From contig CBDAPQ010000005.1 of the NCBI GenBank assembly GCA_965198485.1, positions 1,426,001 to 1,490,000 of the forward strand: a stretch of 64,000 bases of DNA. Direction: 5' to 3'. Shown here piece by piece: positions 42,552 to 52,064 of the stretch. The DNA is from RH-AL1 sp965198485. GTDB taxonomy: Bacteria > Pseudomonadota > Alphaproteobacteria > Rhizobiales > Beijerinckiaceae. Each line of letters begins with the position of its first letter. Positions within the stretch are counted from its first letter, which is position 1. Both the position numbers and the translations under genes were made by a program. The notes under the pieces were generated by a model that searched no databases, was not told the DNA's origin, and was given only the letters and a program-made list of their open reading frames with translations.

Positions 42552-43496
42552 TCAGGCTGGCACGAACGCCGGCGCGTTGCGGCCGAGCACGTCGGGCATG
42601 AACTCGCCGGCGTGTTTGATGGTGAAATCCCAGATCGCCTCGCCGACCGGCGTCGGGTTCCAGTTGACGCGGCGCACCAGGAACCAGTGCCGGATGATCG
42701 GCAGGCCGACGACGTCGAGCACGGCGACGCGCGCGGACTCGACCTCCGCCTCGATCGTGTGCGCCGAGATCAATGACAGTCCGAGCCCGGCCATGACCGC
42801 CTGCTTGATGGACTCGTCGGAGCCGATCTCGAATTTGATCCGCGGCCGACCCGTCGGCACGTCGCCGAAGAAATAGTCGAATACGCCGCGCGTGCCGGAG
42901 CCTTCCTCGCGCAGGATGAAGACCTCCTTGGCGAGATCGGCCCTGGTGATCTCCTTGCGGCCGACTAGCGGATGTTCGAGCGGTGCGATTACCACCTGCG
43001 GATGCTCGCCGATCTCCTGGCTGATCACCGGGAAGTCGACCGGCGGCTGACCCATCAACGCGATGTCGATGGCGTAGTCGCGCAGCTGCTTCACTGTCTC
43101 CTGGCGATTGCCGATGGCGAGCGAGATGTCGATCTTAGGGTTGGACCTGGAGAAACCGGCGATCAGGCGCGGCGCGAAATATTTGGCGGTGGAGACCACC
43201 CCGAACGAGACGTGGCCGGCGTGCTTGCCCCTCAGCGCACCCAGCGTGTTGCCGAGCTCGACCAGCAGCATCTCCATGCGTATCGTCGTGTTGACGACCT
43301 CTTGGCCCGCGTCGGTCACGCGCAGCCGTCCGGCCGCGCGCTCGAAGAAGGTCAGGCCGACGTCGCTTTCGAGCAGCTTGATGCGGGCTGTAAGGGCCGC
43401 TGGCGTGACCTTGAGGATGTCCGCCGCGGTGGCGATGGTGCCGCTCTGCGCCACGGCGCGGACGGTCTGAAGCTGCTTGAGGGTGAGACGGCGCAT
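42552..43496 (-). CDS. cbbR: LysR-type regulator CbbR
   Basis: Activator of Calvin-cycle genes that responds to metabolites. The N-terminal HTH (LTLKQLQTVRAVAQSGTIAT with ADILKVTPAALTARIKLLE) and the C-terminal effector domain (MGQPPVDFPVISQEIGEHP, then FILREEGSGTRGVFDYFF) match CbbR rather than LysR proteins in general. The 314 residues start at the ATG at 43496, immediately beside a palindrome that could be its own operator. The gene is divergent from cbbF, the usual CbbR layout. Confidence 0.93.
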   Translation of the reverse strand: MRRLTLKQLQTVRAVAQSGTIATAADILKVTPAALTARIKLLESDVGLTFFERAAGRLRVTDAGQEVVNTTIRMEMLLVELGNTLGALRGKHAGHVSFGVVSTAKYFAPRLIAGFSRSNPKIDISLAIGNRQETVKQLRDYAIDIALMGQPPVDFPVISQEIGEHPQVVIAPLEHPLVGRKEITRADLAKEVFILREEGSGTRGVFDYFFGDVPTGRPRIKFEIGSDESIKQAVMAGLGLSLISAHTIEAEVESARVAVLDVVGLPIIRHWFLVRRVNWNPTPVGEAIWDFTIKHAGEFMPDVLGRNAPAFVPA

Positions 43497-43497
43497 G

Positions 43498-43550
43498 CCT
43501 CATCTTAAAAAATTTTGAGGGCGGCCTCAATGCTCTTCATTTTTCAGGGG
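43498..43550. promoter_or_regulatory. Candidate CbbR binding region between cbbR and cbbF
   Basis: CCTCA (43498-43502) and TGAGG (43516-43520) form an inverted repeat around an A/T-rich centre TTAAAAAATTTT. A second CCTCA at 43525 is followed by TTTTTCAGGGG, giving a related half-site. LysR-type sites have T-N11-A dyads of this kind, and CbbR boxes lie between the divergent genes. The first site begins one base from the cbbR start codon, suited to autoregulation. Confidence 0.6.
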
Positions 43551-43600
43551 CTTTGCGCCATGGGAAGGGTTCGAGACGAAGGCTGGGGCAAAGGCATTTT

Positions 43601-44665
43601 ATGCTTGATCTGAAGGCGATGGCACCGGCGGACGGGCTCGACGGCTTCCTCGCAGCGGCGGCCAAGAGGGATATCAGGCTGGCACCGGTGGCCGAGGTCG
43701 TGCGGGCCGTGGCGCGAGCCGCCATCGAGACGGCGGCGCAGATCGCGCTGGGGCCGCTGGGTGGCGAGGCCATGCCCGGAGGCGGCCACCAGAACGCCGG
43801 CGGCGACGTGCAGAAGGCGCTCGACCTGCTCACCGACCGGCTGTTCACCGAGGCGCTGCAGGGCGCGCCGGTCGCGGTGCTGGTCTCGGAAGAGCTCGAC
43901 GCGCCCAAGGTGCTCAACGACGGCGCGCCGCTCGTGGTGGCGATCGACCCGCTCGACGGGTCCTCGAACATCGAGACCAACGTTTCGGTCGGCACCATCT
44001 TCTCGATCCTGCCGGCGGTCTCTGGCGCCACCGATCCGGCCGCGCATTTCAAGCAGCCCGGCGCCAACCAGCTCGGCGCCGGCTTCGTGGTCTATGGTCC
44101 GCAGACGCTGATGGTGCTGTCGGTGGGCGGCCCGACCGCCTCGTTCATTCTCGATCCGCGCTCCGGCCGTTTTGCCACAATGAACCCGGCGATGGCGATC
44201 AAGCCCGACAGTCACGAATACGCGATCAACACCTCGAACTACCGGCACTGGGACCCGGCGGTGCGCGCCTTCATCGACGACGCGCATCTTGGCGAGGATG
44301 GCCGGCTCTCGCGCAACCACAACATGCGCTGGATCGCGTCCATGGTGGCCGACGCCTACCGAATCTTCACCCGCGGCGGCGTGTTCCTCTATCCCGGCGA
44401 CAGCCGCAAGGGGTATAGCCTCGGCCGCTTGCGCCTGCTCTACGAGGTCAGCCCGCTCGCCTTCCTGGTCGAGCACGCCGGCGGCAAGGCCACCGATGGC
44501 GCCCGCCGCATCCTGGACATCGTCGCCGACGACGTCCACCAGCGCTGCCCGCTGGTGTTCGGCTCGGCGCAGGTCGTCGACACCATCGCCGAGTACCACA
44601 CCGACCCCAAGCTCGTGCAGAACCGCTCACCGCTGTTCCAGTCTCGCGGACTCATGACGGGGTGA
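43601..44665 (+). CDS. cbbF: Class 1 fructose-1,6-bisphosphatase (Calvin cycle)
   Basis: Hydrolyses fructose-1,6-bisphosphate, and often sedoheptulose-1,7-bisphosphate, to regenerate the CO2 acceptor. Metal and substrate motifs are clear: VSEELD, IDPLDGSSNIETNVSVGTIF, and the C-terminal GGVFLYPGDSRK with LRLLYEVSPLAFLVEHAGGKA. The ATG at 43601 gives 354 residues, with an N-terminal extension typical of cbb-linked enzymes. It is the first gene of the cbbFPY unit; a palindromic repeat separates it from cbbP. Confidence 0.95.
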   Translation: MLDLKAMAPADGLDGFLAAAAKRDIRLAPVAEVVRAVARAAIETAAQIALGPLGGEAMPGGGHQNAGGDVQKALDLLTDRLFTEALQGAPVAVLVSEELDAPKVLNDGAPLVVAIDPLDGSSNIETNVSVGTIFSILPAVSGATDPAAHFKQPGANQLGAGFVVYGPQTLMVLSVGGPTASFILDPRSGRFATMNPAMAIKPDSHEYAINTSNYRHWDPAVRAFIDDAHLGEDGRLSRNHNMRWIASMVADAYRIFTRGGVFLYPGDSRKGYSLGRLRLLYEVSPLAFLVEHAGGKATDGARRILDIVADDVHQRCPLVFGSAQVVDTIAEYHTDPKLVQNRSPLFQSRGLMTG

Positions 44666-44675
44666 TGGAGTTGCT

Positions 44676-44782
44676 GCCGTCATTGCGAGCGCAGCGAGGC
44701 CACCCAGCGGTCGTAGAGGAAGCTCCTGGAAGCGGTACGCGGCTGCCCCTGGGTTGCTTCGCCTTCGGCTCGCAATGACGGC
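44676..44782. repeat. Palindromic repeat element, copy A (between cbbF and cbbP)
   Basis: A 107-bp element with perfect 15-bp terminal inverted repeats, GCCGTCATTGCGAGC at 44676-44690 and GCTCGCAATGACGGC at 44768-44782. It contains CCCCTGGGTTGCTTCG, also present in copy B at 55374-55463, in the same orientation. It fills nearly the entire gap between cbbF and cbbP. Confidence 0.8.
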
Positions 44783-44794
44783 GGCAGGGCAAGC

Positions 44795-45673
44795 GTGAGC
44801 GCCAAGCACCCGATCATCTCCGTCACCGGCTCGTCGGGCTCGGGCACGACGTCGGTGCGTAACACCTTCGAGCAGATCTTCCGCCGCGAGGAGGTCAAGG
44901 CGCTCTACATCGAGGGCGATGCCTTCCACCGCTACGACCGCGTCGAGATGCGCGACGAGATGAAGGCGCAGGCCGAGCGCGGCAACCGCGAGTTCAGCCA
45001 TTTCGGCCCCGAGGCCAACCTGCTCGACAAGCTCTGCAAGGTCTTCCAGGCCTACGGCGAGCGCGGTGAGGTGACGACGCGCCACTACGTCCACGACATC
45101 GTCGAGGCCGAGAGATACCGCGTCGCCCCGGGCAACTTCACCAGCTGGGAGACCACCACCGAGCGCTCCGACCTGCTCCTCTACGAGGGGCTGCACGGCG
45201 CGGTCGTGACGGACACGATTAACACGGCCCGGTACGCCGACCTCAAGGTCGGCGTGGTGCCGGTCATCAATCTCGAGTGGATCCAGAAAATTCACCGCGA
45301 CCGCGCCATCCGCGGCTATTCCACCGAAGCGGTGATCGACGTGATCCTCGGCCGCATGCCGGACTACGCCCGCTACATCTGCCCGCAGTTCACCGAGACC
45401 GACATCAACTTCCAGCGCGTGCCCACCGTCGACACGTCGAACCCCTTCGCCGCGCGCTGGGTGCCGACGGCGGACGAGAGCATGGTGATCATCCGCTTCG
45501 CCAACCCGCACGGCATCGATTTCCGCTACCTTCTGAACATGGTGCACGACAGCTTCATGAGCCGGGCGAACTCCATCGTGATCCCCGGTGCCAAGCTGGA
45601 TCTGGCGATGCAGCTGATCCTCACACCCTTCATCATGAAGCTGGTCGAGCGGCGGCGGAGGCTGGTGGCGTGA
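44795..45673 (+). CDS. cbbP: Phosphoribulokinase
   Basis: ATP-dependent phosphorylation of ribulose-5-phosphate to ribulose-1,5-bisphosphate, the enzyme unique to the Calvin cycle. The P-loop is ISVTGSSGSGTTSV near the N-terminus, followed by IEGDAFHRYDR with the catalytic-base region; LLYEGLHGAVVTDTINTARY is the Walker B segment of bacterial class I PRK. The 292 residues begin at GTG (44795). The stop overlaps the GTG of cbbY by four bases, so the two are translationally coupled. Confidence 0.96.
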   Translation: MSAKHPIISVTGSSGSGTTSVRNTFEQIFRREEVKALYIEGDAFHRYDRVEMRDEMKAQAERGNREFSHFGPEANLLDKLCKVFQAYGERGEVTTRHYVHDIVEAERYRVAPGNFTSWETTTERSDLLLYEGLHGAVVTDTINTARYADLKVGVVPVINLEWIQKIHRDRAIRGYSTEAVIDVILGRMPDYARYICPQFTETDINFQRVPTVDTSNPFAARWVPTADESMVIIRFANPHGIDFRYLLNMVHDSFMSRANSIVIPGAKLDLAMQLILTPFIMKLVERRRRLVA

Positions 45674-46425
45674 GGCTGGAAGCGCTCATCTTCGACGTCG
45701 ACGGCACGTTGGCCGAGACCGAGGAGCTGCACCGCCAGTCGTTCAACCTGACCTTCCAGCAATTCAAGCTCGACTGGCATTGGGATCCCGAGCTCTACGC
45801 AAAATTGCTGCAGACCACCGGCGGCAAGGAGCGGATGATCCGCTACGTCGAGGATGATCGGCCGCAGGAGCGCGCCGTGCTCCAGCAGCTGCCGGCGCTG
45901 CACCGCACCAAGACGCGCTGCTACCTCGACCTGCTCGCCAAGGGCGCGCTGAAGCTTCGCCCGGGCGTCGAGCGGCTCATCGACGAGGCGCAGGAGCGCG
46001 GGGTCAGACTCGCCATCGCCACGACCTCGACGCCGCTCAACGTCAAGGCGCTGCTGCGCTCGACGCTCGGCGAGGACGCGCCGAACTGGTTCGCCATCGC
46101 CGCTGGCGACGTGGTCGACCGCAAGAAGCCCGATCCGGCTGTGTACTTCGAGGCGCTGGAGGCGCTCGGCGTCGGCCCGGCCCACACCGTGGCCTTCGAG
46201 GATTCCGCCAATGGGCTCCGCGCCGCCCGCCGCGCCGGCATCGCGGTGGTGGCGACGCCGAGCCTCTACTTGGCGTCGGAGGATTTCTCCGGTGCCGCCG
46301 CCGTGGTGTCCAACCTCGGCGAGCCCGACCGCCCGTTCCAGCACCTCGCCGGCGCCGATTTCCCGCAGCCCTGGGTCACGCTCGACGGCCTGCAGGCGCT
46401 GCTCGACTGCAACGCCGACGGCTGA
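45670..46425 (+). CDS. cbbY: CbbY-type HAD phosphatase
   Basis: HAD-superfamily sugar phosphatase, in CbbY proteins acting on xylulose-1,5-bisphosphate, a misfire product that inhibits RuBisCO. Motif I is IFDVDGTLAETEE (nucleophile and acid Asp), motif II IATTSTP, motif III lysine in DRKKPDPAVY, and motif IV AFEDSANGLRAA. The cap region (TTGGKERMIRYV) matches the CbbY group. It overlaps cbbP by GTGA. That it is kept with cbbFP, although no carboxylase gene is nearby, implies that RuBisCO is encoded elsewhere. Confidence 0.93.
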   Translation: MRLEALIFDVDGTLAETEELHRQSFNLTFQQFKLDWHWDPELYAKLLQTTGGKERMIRYVEDDRPQERAVLQQLPALHRTKTRCYLDLLAKGALKLRPGVERLIDEAQERGVRLAIATTSTPLNVKALLRSTLGEDAPNWFAIAAGDVVDRKKPDPAVYFEALEALGVGPAHTVAFEDSANGLRAARRAGIAVVATPSLYLASEDFSGAAAVVSNLGEPDRPFQHLAGADFPQPWVTLDGLQALLDCNADG

Positions 46426-46609
46426 TCCGAAGCGCCCTCCGCTACCGCAAATTGTGTCCGGCATGACGCAGTCGCGCGATAAGTTCTCGTCTCGTGGCGG
46501 GCCTCCACAGGCGAGAAGGACATCGACACGTTGCTGCCCCCTTCCGCCTTTAGGCGGAGTTTCGAACCTTTCACCCAGCGCAAGTCAGCGTCAATATGAT
46601 CGCCAACCG

Positions 46610-49600
46610 ATGACCGGCATCGTCCGTCTCGCTCTCGTTCGCCCCTACACCTTCGTGGTGATGGCGATCCTGATCCTGATCTTCGGCGTGCTGTCGGTCC
46701 TGCGCACGCCGACGGACATCTTTCCCGAGATCGGCATCCCGGTCATCTCGGTGGTTTGGTCCTACACCGGCCTGCCGCCGGCCGACATGTCGGGGCGCAT
46801 CGTCTCCGTCTACGAGCGCGTGCTGACTAGCACGGTCAACGATATCGAGCACATCGAGTCGCAGTCGGTGCCGGGCTACGGCATCGTCAAGATCTACTTC
46901 CAGCCTTCGGTCAACATCGCCGCGGCGCAGACCCAGGTCGTCTCCATTTCGCAGACTATCCTGAAGCAGCTGCCGGCCGGCATCACCCCGCCGCAGATGA
47001 TCGTCTACAACGCTTCCAGCGTGCCCATCATCCAGCTCGCCTTGTCGAGCTCGACGCTTTCGGAGACGGCGCTGCAGGATATGGCGCAAAACTTCGTGCG
47101 CCCGGCGCTCGCCACGATCCCCGGCGCGCAGCTGCCCTACCCCTACGGCGGCAAGGTGCGCCAGGTGCAGATCGACCTCGACCAGAGCGCTCTGCGCGCC
47201 CACGGCATTTCCGCGAACGACGTCGGCAACGCGCTGGCCAAGCAGAACCTGATCACGCCCGTCGGCACGCAGAAGATCGGTGCCTACGAGTGGACGGTCG
47301 ACCTGAACGATTCACCCAAGGTTATCGACGACTTCAACAACCTGCCGGTGAAGGTCGTGGACGGCGTCGTGGTGTTCATGCGCGACCTCGCCCACGTCCA
47401 CAACGGCTCGCCGCCGCAGAACAACCTCGTCCAACTCGACGGCCGCAAGGGCGTGCTCATGTCGATCCTGAAGAACGGATCGAACTCGACGCTCGACATC
47501 ATCGCTGCGGTCAAGGCGCGGCTACCCGCGATCCGTGACACGCTGCCGCCCGGTGTCGACCTCAAATACGTCGCCGACCAGTCCGGCTTCGTGCGCTCCT
47601 CGGTCACCGCGGTCGTGCGCGAAGGCGTGATCGCCGCGGCGCTGACGGCGATGATGATCCTGCTGTTCCTCGGCTCCTGGCGCTCGACGGTGATCATCAC
47701 CGTGTCCATCCCGCTCGCCATCCTCGTCTCGATCACGATGCTGTCGGTGCTGGGCCAGACCATCAACGTGATGACCCTGGGCGGCCTGGCGCTGGCCGTC
47801 GGCATCCTCGTCGACGATGCCACGGTGACGATCGAGAACATCAACCGGCACATGGAGGAGCTCGGCGAGGACATCCTCACCGCCATCACGCTGGGCGCCA
47901 AGGAGATCATGCCGCCGGCGACGATCGCGCTGTTCTGCATCTGCATCGCCTTCGTCCCGCTGCTGGCGCTGGGCGGCGTCGCCGGCTTCCTGTTCCGGCC
48001 GCTGGCGGAGGCGGTGGTCTTCGCCATGATCGCCTCGTACGTCCTGACCTACACGCTGGTGCCGACGATGGCGCACACGCTGCTGCGCAACCAGGGTCAC
48101 CACCATGCCGACGGGGACGGCCCCGCCGCCAAGCCGCCCGGATTCTTCAAGCGCTTCCAGCTCGGCTTCGAGCGCCGCTTCGAGGCGTTGCGGCAGGGTT
48201 ACATCGGGCTGCTCGGCAAGGCGCTCGCGCGACCCAAGCCCTTCGCCGCCGCCTTCCTCAGCGTGGCGCTTCTGTCGCTCCTGCTCGTGCCATTCCTCGG
48301 CCGCGACTTCTTCCCGGCGGTGGAATCCGATTCGATGCGGATTCATCTGCGCGCGCCGACCGGCACGCGCGTCGAGGACACCAGCCGCATCACCGCCGAG
48401 GTCGAGCGCGAGGTGAGGCGGCTGCTGCCGAAGCAGCGCGTCGCGAGCGTCGTCAACAACATCGGCCTGCCTGCCAGCGGCATCAACATCACCTACGGCA
48501 ACACCGGCACGATCGGCGTCTTCGACGACGACATGCTGGTCACGCTGAACGAGGGCGACGAGAGCCCGGACGAATACGTGAAGATGCTGCGCGAGCGGCT
48601 GCCGGCGGACTTCCCCGGCGTGACGTTCTCGTTCCTGCCGGCCGACATGGTCAGCCAGATCCTGAATTTCGGCTCGCCGGCGCCGCTCGTGGTGCAGGTC
48701 GTCGGCGCCAACATCGCCGGCAACCGCGAATGGGCCGACGCGCTTCTGACCAGGATGCGCCACGTGGCCGGCATCGCCGACCCGCGCATCCAGGAGCGGT
48801 TCGGCAATCCGGCGCTGAAGGTCGACTTCAACCGCGAGCTTGCCGGCCTCGTCGGTCTCACCGAGGCGGACGCCGCCTCGAGCATCCAGGCGACGCTGTC
48901 GGGCTCGACGCAGACCGCGCCGACCTACTGGCTCGATCCCAAGAGCGGCGTCTCCTATCCCGTCTCGGTGCAGACGCCGCAATACGCCATCGACACGATG
49001 GGCGACCTCAAGACGCTGCCGCTGACCGCGGCGCGCTCGACGCAGTTGCTCGGCGCCATGGCGAGCTTCTCGCCGGAATCGCTGCCGGCGCTGGTCTCGC
49101 ATTACGACGTCAAGAACACGATCAATATCTACGCCACGACGCAGGACCGCGACCTCGGCGGCGTCGTCGACGACGTGCAGAGGCTCATCGCCGCCGCCAA
49201 GCCGAGCCTGCCGCGAGGATCGACGGTGGAGATCCGCGGTCAGGCCGTCACGATGGGCAACGCCTACACGCAGCTCATCGTCGGCCTCGCCTTCTCGATC
49301 GTGCTCATCTACCTGCTCATCGTCGTCAACTTCCAGTCGTGGCTCGACCCGTTCGTGATCGTCATGGCGTTGCCCGCCGCGCTCGCCGGCATTGCCTGGA
49401 TGCTGTTCCTGTCGCACACGCGGCTGTCGGTGCCGGCGCTCACGGGCGCGATCATGTGCATGGGGGTCGCCACCGCCAACTCGATCCTAGTCATCGCCTT
49501 CGCCCGCGAGCAGCTCGCCGAGGGCAAGGATGCGCTGACCGCGGCGTTGGCGGCCGGCGCGGCGCGCCTGCGCCCCGTGACGATGACGGCGCTCGCGATG

Positions 49601-49792
49601 ATCATCGGCATGGCGCCGATGGCGATCGAGCCGGGGCAGAACGCGCCGCTCGGCCGCGCCGTGATCGGCGGCCTGCTCTTTGCCACGATCGCCACGTTGA
49701 TCTTCGTGCCGGTGGTTTTCAGTATTGTTCACGGTGGCCGTGATAGTAAGGCTCGCCGGCGCCACCCGCCCGTCCAACTTCCCGCCGCCTAA
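46610..49792 (+). CDS. RND efflux pump permease (AcrB/HAE family)
   Basis: Inner-membrane proton-driven pump of 1060 residues. The ATG at 46610 leads into IVRLALVRPYTFVVMAILIL, the first helix of RND proteins; the frame is open upstream but without coding character. The proton relay aspartates are Asp402-Asp403 in LAVGILVDDATVTIENI. Two large periplasmic loops, the second after VALLSLLLVPFLGRDFFPAV, and 12 helices are present. The branch, with RTPTDIFPEIGIPVISVVWS, is a common alphaproteobacterial pump of unknown substrate. The adaptor gene follows 14 bp on; no outer-membrane channel gene is here. Confidence 0.93.
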   Translation: MTGIVRLALVRPYTFVVMAILILIFGVLSVLRTPTDIFPEIGIPVISVVWSYTGLPPADMSGRIVSVYERVLTSTVNDIEHIESQSVPGYGIVKIYFQPSVNIAAAQTQVVSISQTILKQLPAGITPPQMIVYNASSVPIIQLALSSSTLSETALQDMAQNFVRPALATIPGAQLPYPYGGKVRQVQIDLDQSALRAHGISANDVGNALAKQNLITPVGTQKIGAYEWTVDLNDSPKVIDDFNNLPVKVVDGVVVFMRDLAHVHNGSPPQNNLVQLDGRKGVLMSILKNGSNSTLDIIAAVKARLPAIRDTLPPGVDLKYVADQSGFVRSSVTAVVREGVIAAALTAMMILLFLGSWRSTVIITVSIPLAILVSITMLSVLGQTINVMTLGGLALAVGILVDDATVTIENINRHMEELGEDILTAITLGAKEIMPPATIALFCICIAFVPLLALGGVAGFLFRPLAEAVVFAMIASYVLTYTLVPTMAHTLLRNQGHHHADGDGPAAKPPGFFKRFQLGFERRFEALRQGYIGLLGKALARPKPFAAAFLSVALLSLLLVPFLGRDFFPAVESDSMRIHLRAPTGTRVEDTSRITAEVEREVRRLLPKQRVASVVNNIGLPASGINITYGNTGTIGVFDDDMLVTLNEGDESPDEYVKMLRERLPADFPGVTFSFLPADMVSQILNFGSPAPLVVQVVGANIAGNREWADALLTRMRHVAGIADPRIQERFGNPALKVDFNRELAGLVGLTEADAASSIQATLSGSTQTAPTYWLDPKSGVSYPVSVQTPQYAIDTMGDLKTLPLTAARSTQLLGAMASFSPESLPALVSHYDVKNTINIYATTQDRDLGGVVDDVQRLIAAAKPSLPRGSTVEIRGQAVTMGNAYTQLIVGLAFSIVLIYLLIVVNFQSWLDPFVIVMALPAALAGIAWMLFLSHTRLSVPALTGAIMCMGVATANSILVIAFAREQLAEGKDALTAALAAGAARLRPVTMTALAMIIGMAPMAIEPGQNAPLGRAVIGGLLFATIATLIFVPVVFSIVHGGRDSKARRRHPPVQLPAA

Positions 49793-49806
49793 GAGGATCG
49801 ACGACC

Positions 49807-50997
49807 GTGACCGATGTCATCCGCAGCAGGCGATCCCGGCGCCGTGGCATGCTCTTGCTCGGCGGCAGCCTCGTGCTCGCCGGCGCACTGGTGGCGGTCG
49901 GCGTCGACGATCGCGCCAAGAGCATGCAGGAAGCCGGCCGCTGGGCCGACACCCAGGCCGTCCAGACCGTGCGCCTCGTGACGCCGCGTGCCGGCCCGAC
50001 GTCGGACGACCTCGAGCTGCCCGGCACGGTGCGCGCCTTCACCGCCGGCGCGCTCTACGCTCGCGCCAGCGGCTACGTCACCGCATGGCACAAGGATATC
50101 GGGGCCCGGGTTAAGAAGGGCGACGTGCTCGCCGATATTTCGGCGCCCGACCTCGACCAGCAGCTTGCCCAGGGTAGAGCCCAGCTGATCCAGCTGCAGG
50201 CCGGCGTCGAGCAGGCTCAGGCCAACGCCGACCTCGGCAAGGCGGTCAACCTGCGCACCACGCAGCTCGTCAAGCAGGGCTGGTCGAGCGAGCTGAAGGG
50301 CGACACCGACCGTTACGGCGCCGCCTCCAGCGCTGCGGCGGTGGCGGTGGCCAAGGCCAACATCGCCGCCCAACAGGCCGCCGTGCAGCGCCTGGAGGAG
50401 CTGGCGTCCTTCGAGAAGATCACCTCGCCCTTCGACGGCGTCGTCACCCAGCGCAACGTCGACGTCGGCGACCTCGTCACCGCCAACGGCACCTCGGGCC
50501 GGCCGCTGTTCCAGGTCTCCGACATCCACCGCGTCCGCGTCTACGTCGACGTGCCCCAGGCCTTCCTCGGCGGGATGAAGGCCGGCGTGAAGGCGACGCT
50601 GACCATCCCCGGCAAAACCGACACCTTCGGCGCGGCGATCTCCTCGACCGCCAACGCGCTGGGCGAGGGCTCGCGCACCGCCCTGGTCGAGCTCCAGGCC
50701 GACAATGCCGACGACAAGCTCTGGCCCGGCGCCTTCGCGGAGGTGTCGTTCCACATCCCGGCGCAGCCCGGAACGCTGGTGGTGCCTGCGACCGCGCTGG
50801 TGTTCGGCCGCGCCGGCATGGAGGTCGCCGCCGTCAGCAAGGACCGCATCGTGACGCTGCGTCCGGTCGTCGTCGGCCGCAACCTCGGCACCGACGTCGA
50901 GATCGTGAAGGGCCTCGCTGCGGCCGACGAGCTGATCGACAACCCGCTCGAGACCACGGTCGCGGGCGAGAAGGTGCGGATCGCCGAGAAGCGCTGA
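49807..50997 (+). CDS. RND periplasmic adaptor subunit (HlyD/AcrA family)
   Basis: Membrane fusion protein that links the RND pump to an outer-membrane channel. An N-terminal membrane anchor (MLLLGGSLVLAGALVAVGV) is followed by the lipoyl halves (ASGYVTAWHKDIGARVKKGD and the later EKITSPFDGVVTQRNVDVG), an alpha-helical hairpin between them, and a beta-barrel/membrane-proximal end (LVVPATALVFGR). The 396-residue start is GTG at 49807. The order permease then adaptor is the reverse of acrAB but usual in this branch. Confidence 0.92.
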   Translation: MTDVIRSRRSRRRGMLLLGGSLVLAGALVAVGVDDRAKSMQEAGRWADTQAVQTVRLVTPRAGPTSDDLELPGTVRAFTAGALYARASGYVTAWHKDIGARVKKGDVLADISAPDLDQQLAQGRAQLIQLQAGVEQAQANADLGKAVNLRTTQLVKQGWSSELKGDTDRYGAASSAAAVAVAKANIAAQQAAVQRLEELASFEKITSPFDGVVTQRNVDVGDLVTANGTSGRPLFQVSDIHRVRVYVDVPQAFLGGMKAGVKATLTIPGKTDTFGAAISSTANALGEGSRTALVELQADNADDKLWPGAFAEVSFHIPAQPGTLVVPATALVFGRAGMEVAAVSKDRIVTLRPVVVGRNLGTDVEIVKGLAAADELIDNPLETTVAGEKVRIAEKR

Positions 50998-51112
50998 ACG
51001 CTCGGCTTCGCCGCGAGCGCAGCGTTGACGGACGGTTTACGACGAAAGCAATCGCGTCTGACGCGGCGCGTGCCTGCCGTTAGGCTGCGACTGGGCGCGA
51101 TTTCCGGGACGG

Positions 51113-52006
51113 ATGATGGGCGAGCACCTGCGGATCTTCGTCGCGATTGCCACGACGGGCCGATCGGCGGTTCTTCTCGAGACGTTGCGCGAGCTGCGCG
51201 ACCAGAAGCGGCCGGCCGACGCCATCTTCATCTGTCCGGCCGATCCCCGCGACGTCGATCGCGACGCCATCGCCGCGCTCGGCCTGCCGATCCGCTACAG
51301 CCAGGGTCCGCGCGGCGCCTCAGCGCAACGCAACGCCATCCTCCGCGACATCGGCGGCGATGCCGACCTCGTCATGATCCTGGACGACGATTTCGTCATG
51401 GCACGCGACTATCTCGCTGAGCTGGAGCGGCTGTTCCTTGACCAGCCCGAGGTCGTGATGGCGACCGGCACCCTGCTTGCCGACGACGTCAACGGGCCAG
51501 GGTTGACGCTCGGCCAGACCAAAGCGCTGACCGAGGCGCATATCGCGCCGGTGCGGGAGACGACGACCGATATCTTCAACGGCTACGGCTGCAACATGGC
51601 GGTGCGCTGGTCGCGGGTCGCGGCGAAGGGCGTCGCCTTCGACGAGCGGCTGCCGCTCTACAGCTGGGCCGAGGACGTCGACTTTTCGCGTCAGGCGGCG
51701 CGGTTCGGCCGCATCGTCAAGAGCAACCGGCTCGTGGGCGTGCACCGGGCGGTGAAGAACGGCCGCACCAAGGGCACGCGCTTCGGCTACTCGCAAATCG
51801 CCAACCAGCTTTATCTCGCCCGCAAGGGCACCATCACCGGCAAGCTCGCCCTGGTCTACGGCGCCCGCAACGTCCTCGCCAACCTGCGCCGCTCGATCCG
51901 GCCCGAGCCTTACATCGACCGCCGCGGGCGCCTCCTGGGCAATTGGTTCGGCCTCGTCGATGTCGTGCGCGGCCGCTCGCGCCCCGAGCGGATCCTCGAG
52001 CTGTAG
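51113..52006 (+). CDS. Glycosyltransferase family 2 protein
   Basis: GT-A fold transferase, probably cytoplasmic face of the membrane, of 297 residues. The nucleotide-sugar and metal motif is LDDDF (Asp91-93) in LVMILDDDFVMARDYL; the acceptor-side segment is NGYGCNMAVRWS and the putative catalytic acid lies in LYSWAEDVDFSRQA. There is no membrane helix. Donor and acceptor are unknown. It is not within a polysaccharide cluster; the neighbours are an RND adaptor and a two-component pair. Confidence 0.87.
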   Translation: MMGEHLRIFVAIATTGRSAVLLETLRELRDQKRPADAIFICPADPRDVDRDAIAALGLPIRYSQGPRGASAQRNAILRDIGGDADLVMILDDDFVMARDYLAELERLFLDQPEVVMATGTLLADDVNGPGLTLGQTKALTEAHIAPVRETTTDIFNGYGCNMAVRWSRVAAKGVAFDERLPLYSWAEDVDFSRQAARFGRIVKSNRLVGVHRAVKNGRTKGTRFGYSQIANQLYLARKGTITGKLALVYGARNVLANLRRSIRPEPYIDRRGRLLGNWFGLVDVVRGRSRPERILEL

Positions 52007-52064
52007 CGATCCCGCGCGATCGGGAGAAACCTCCCGTGAAAGACACGCCGCTTTGTGCTTGGGT

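Noticed and set aside
47522..49417. 631-codon open frame on the minus strand
   Set aside because: Shadow of the RND permease gene.
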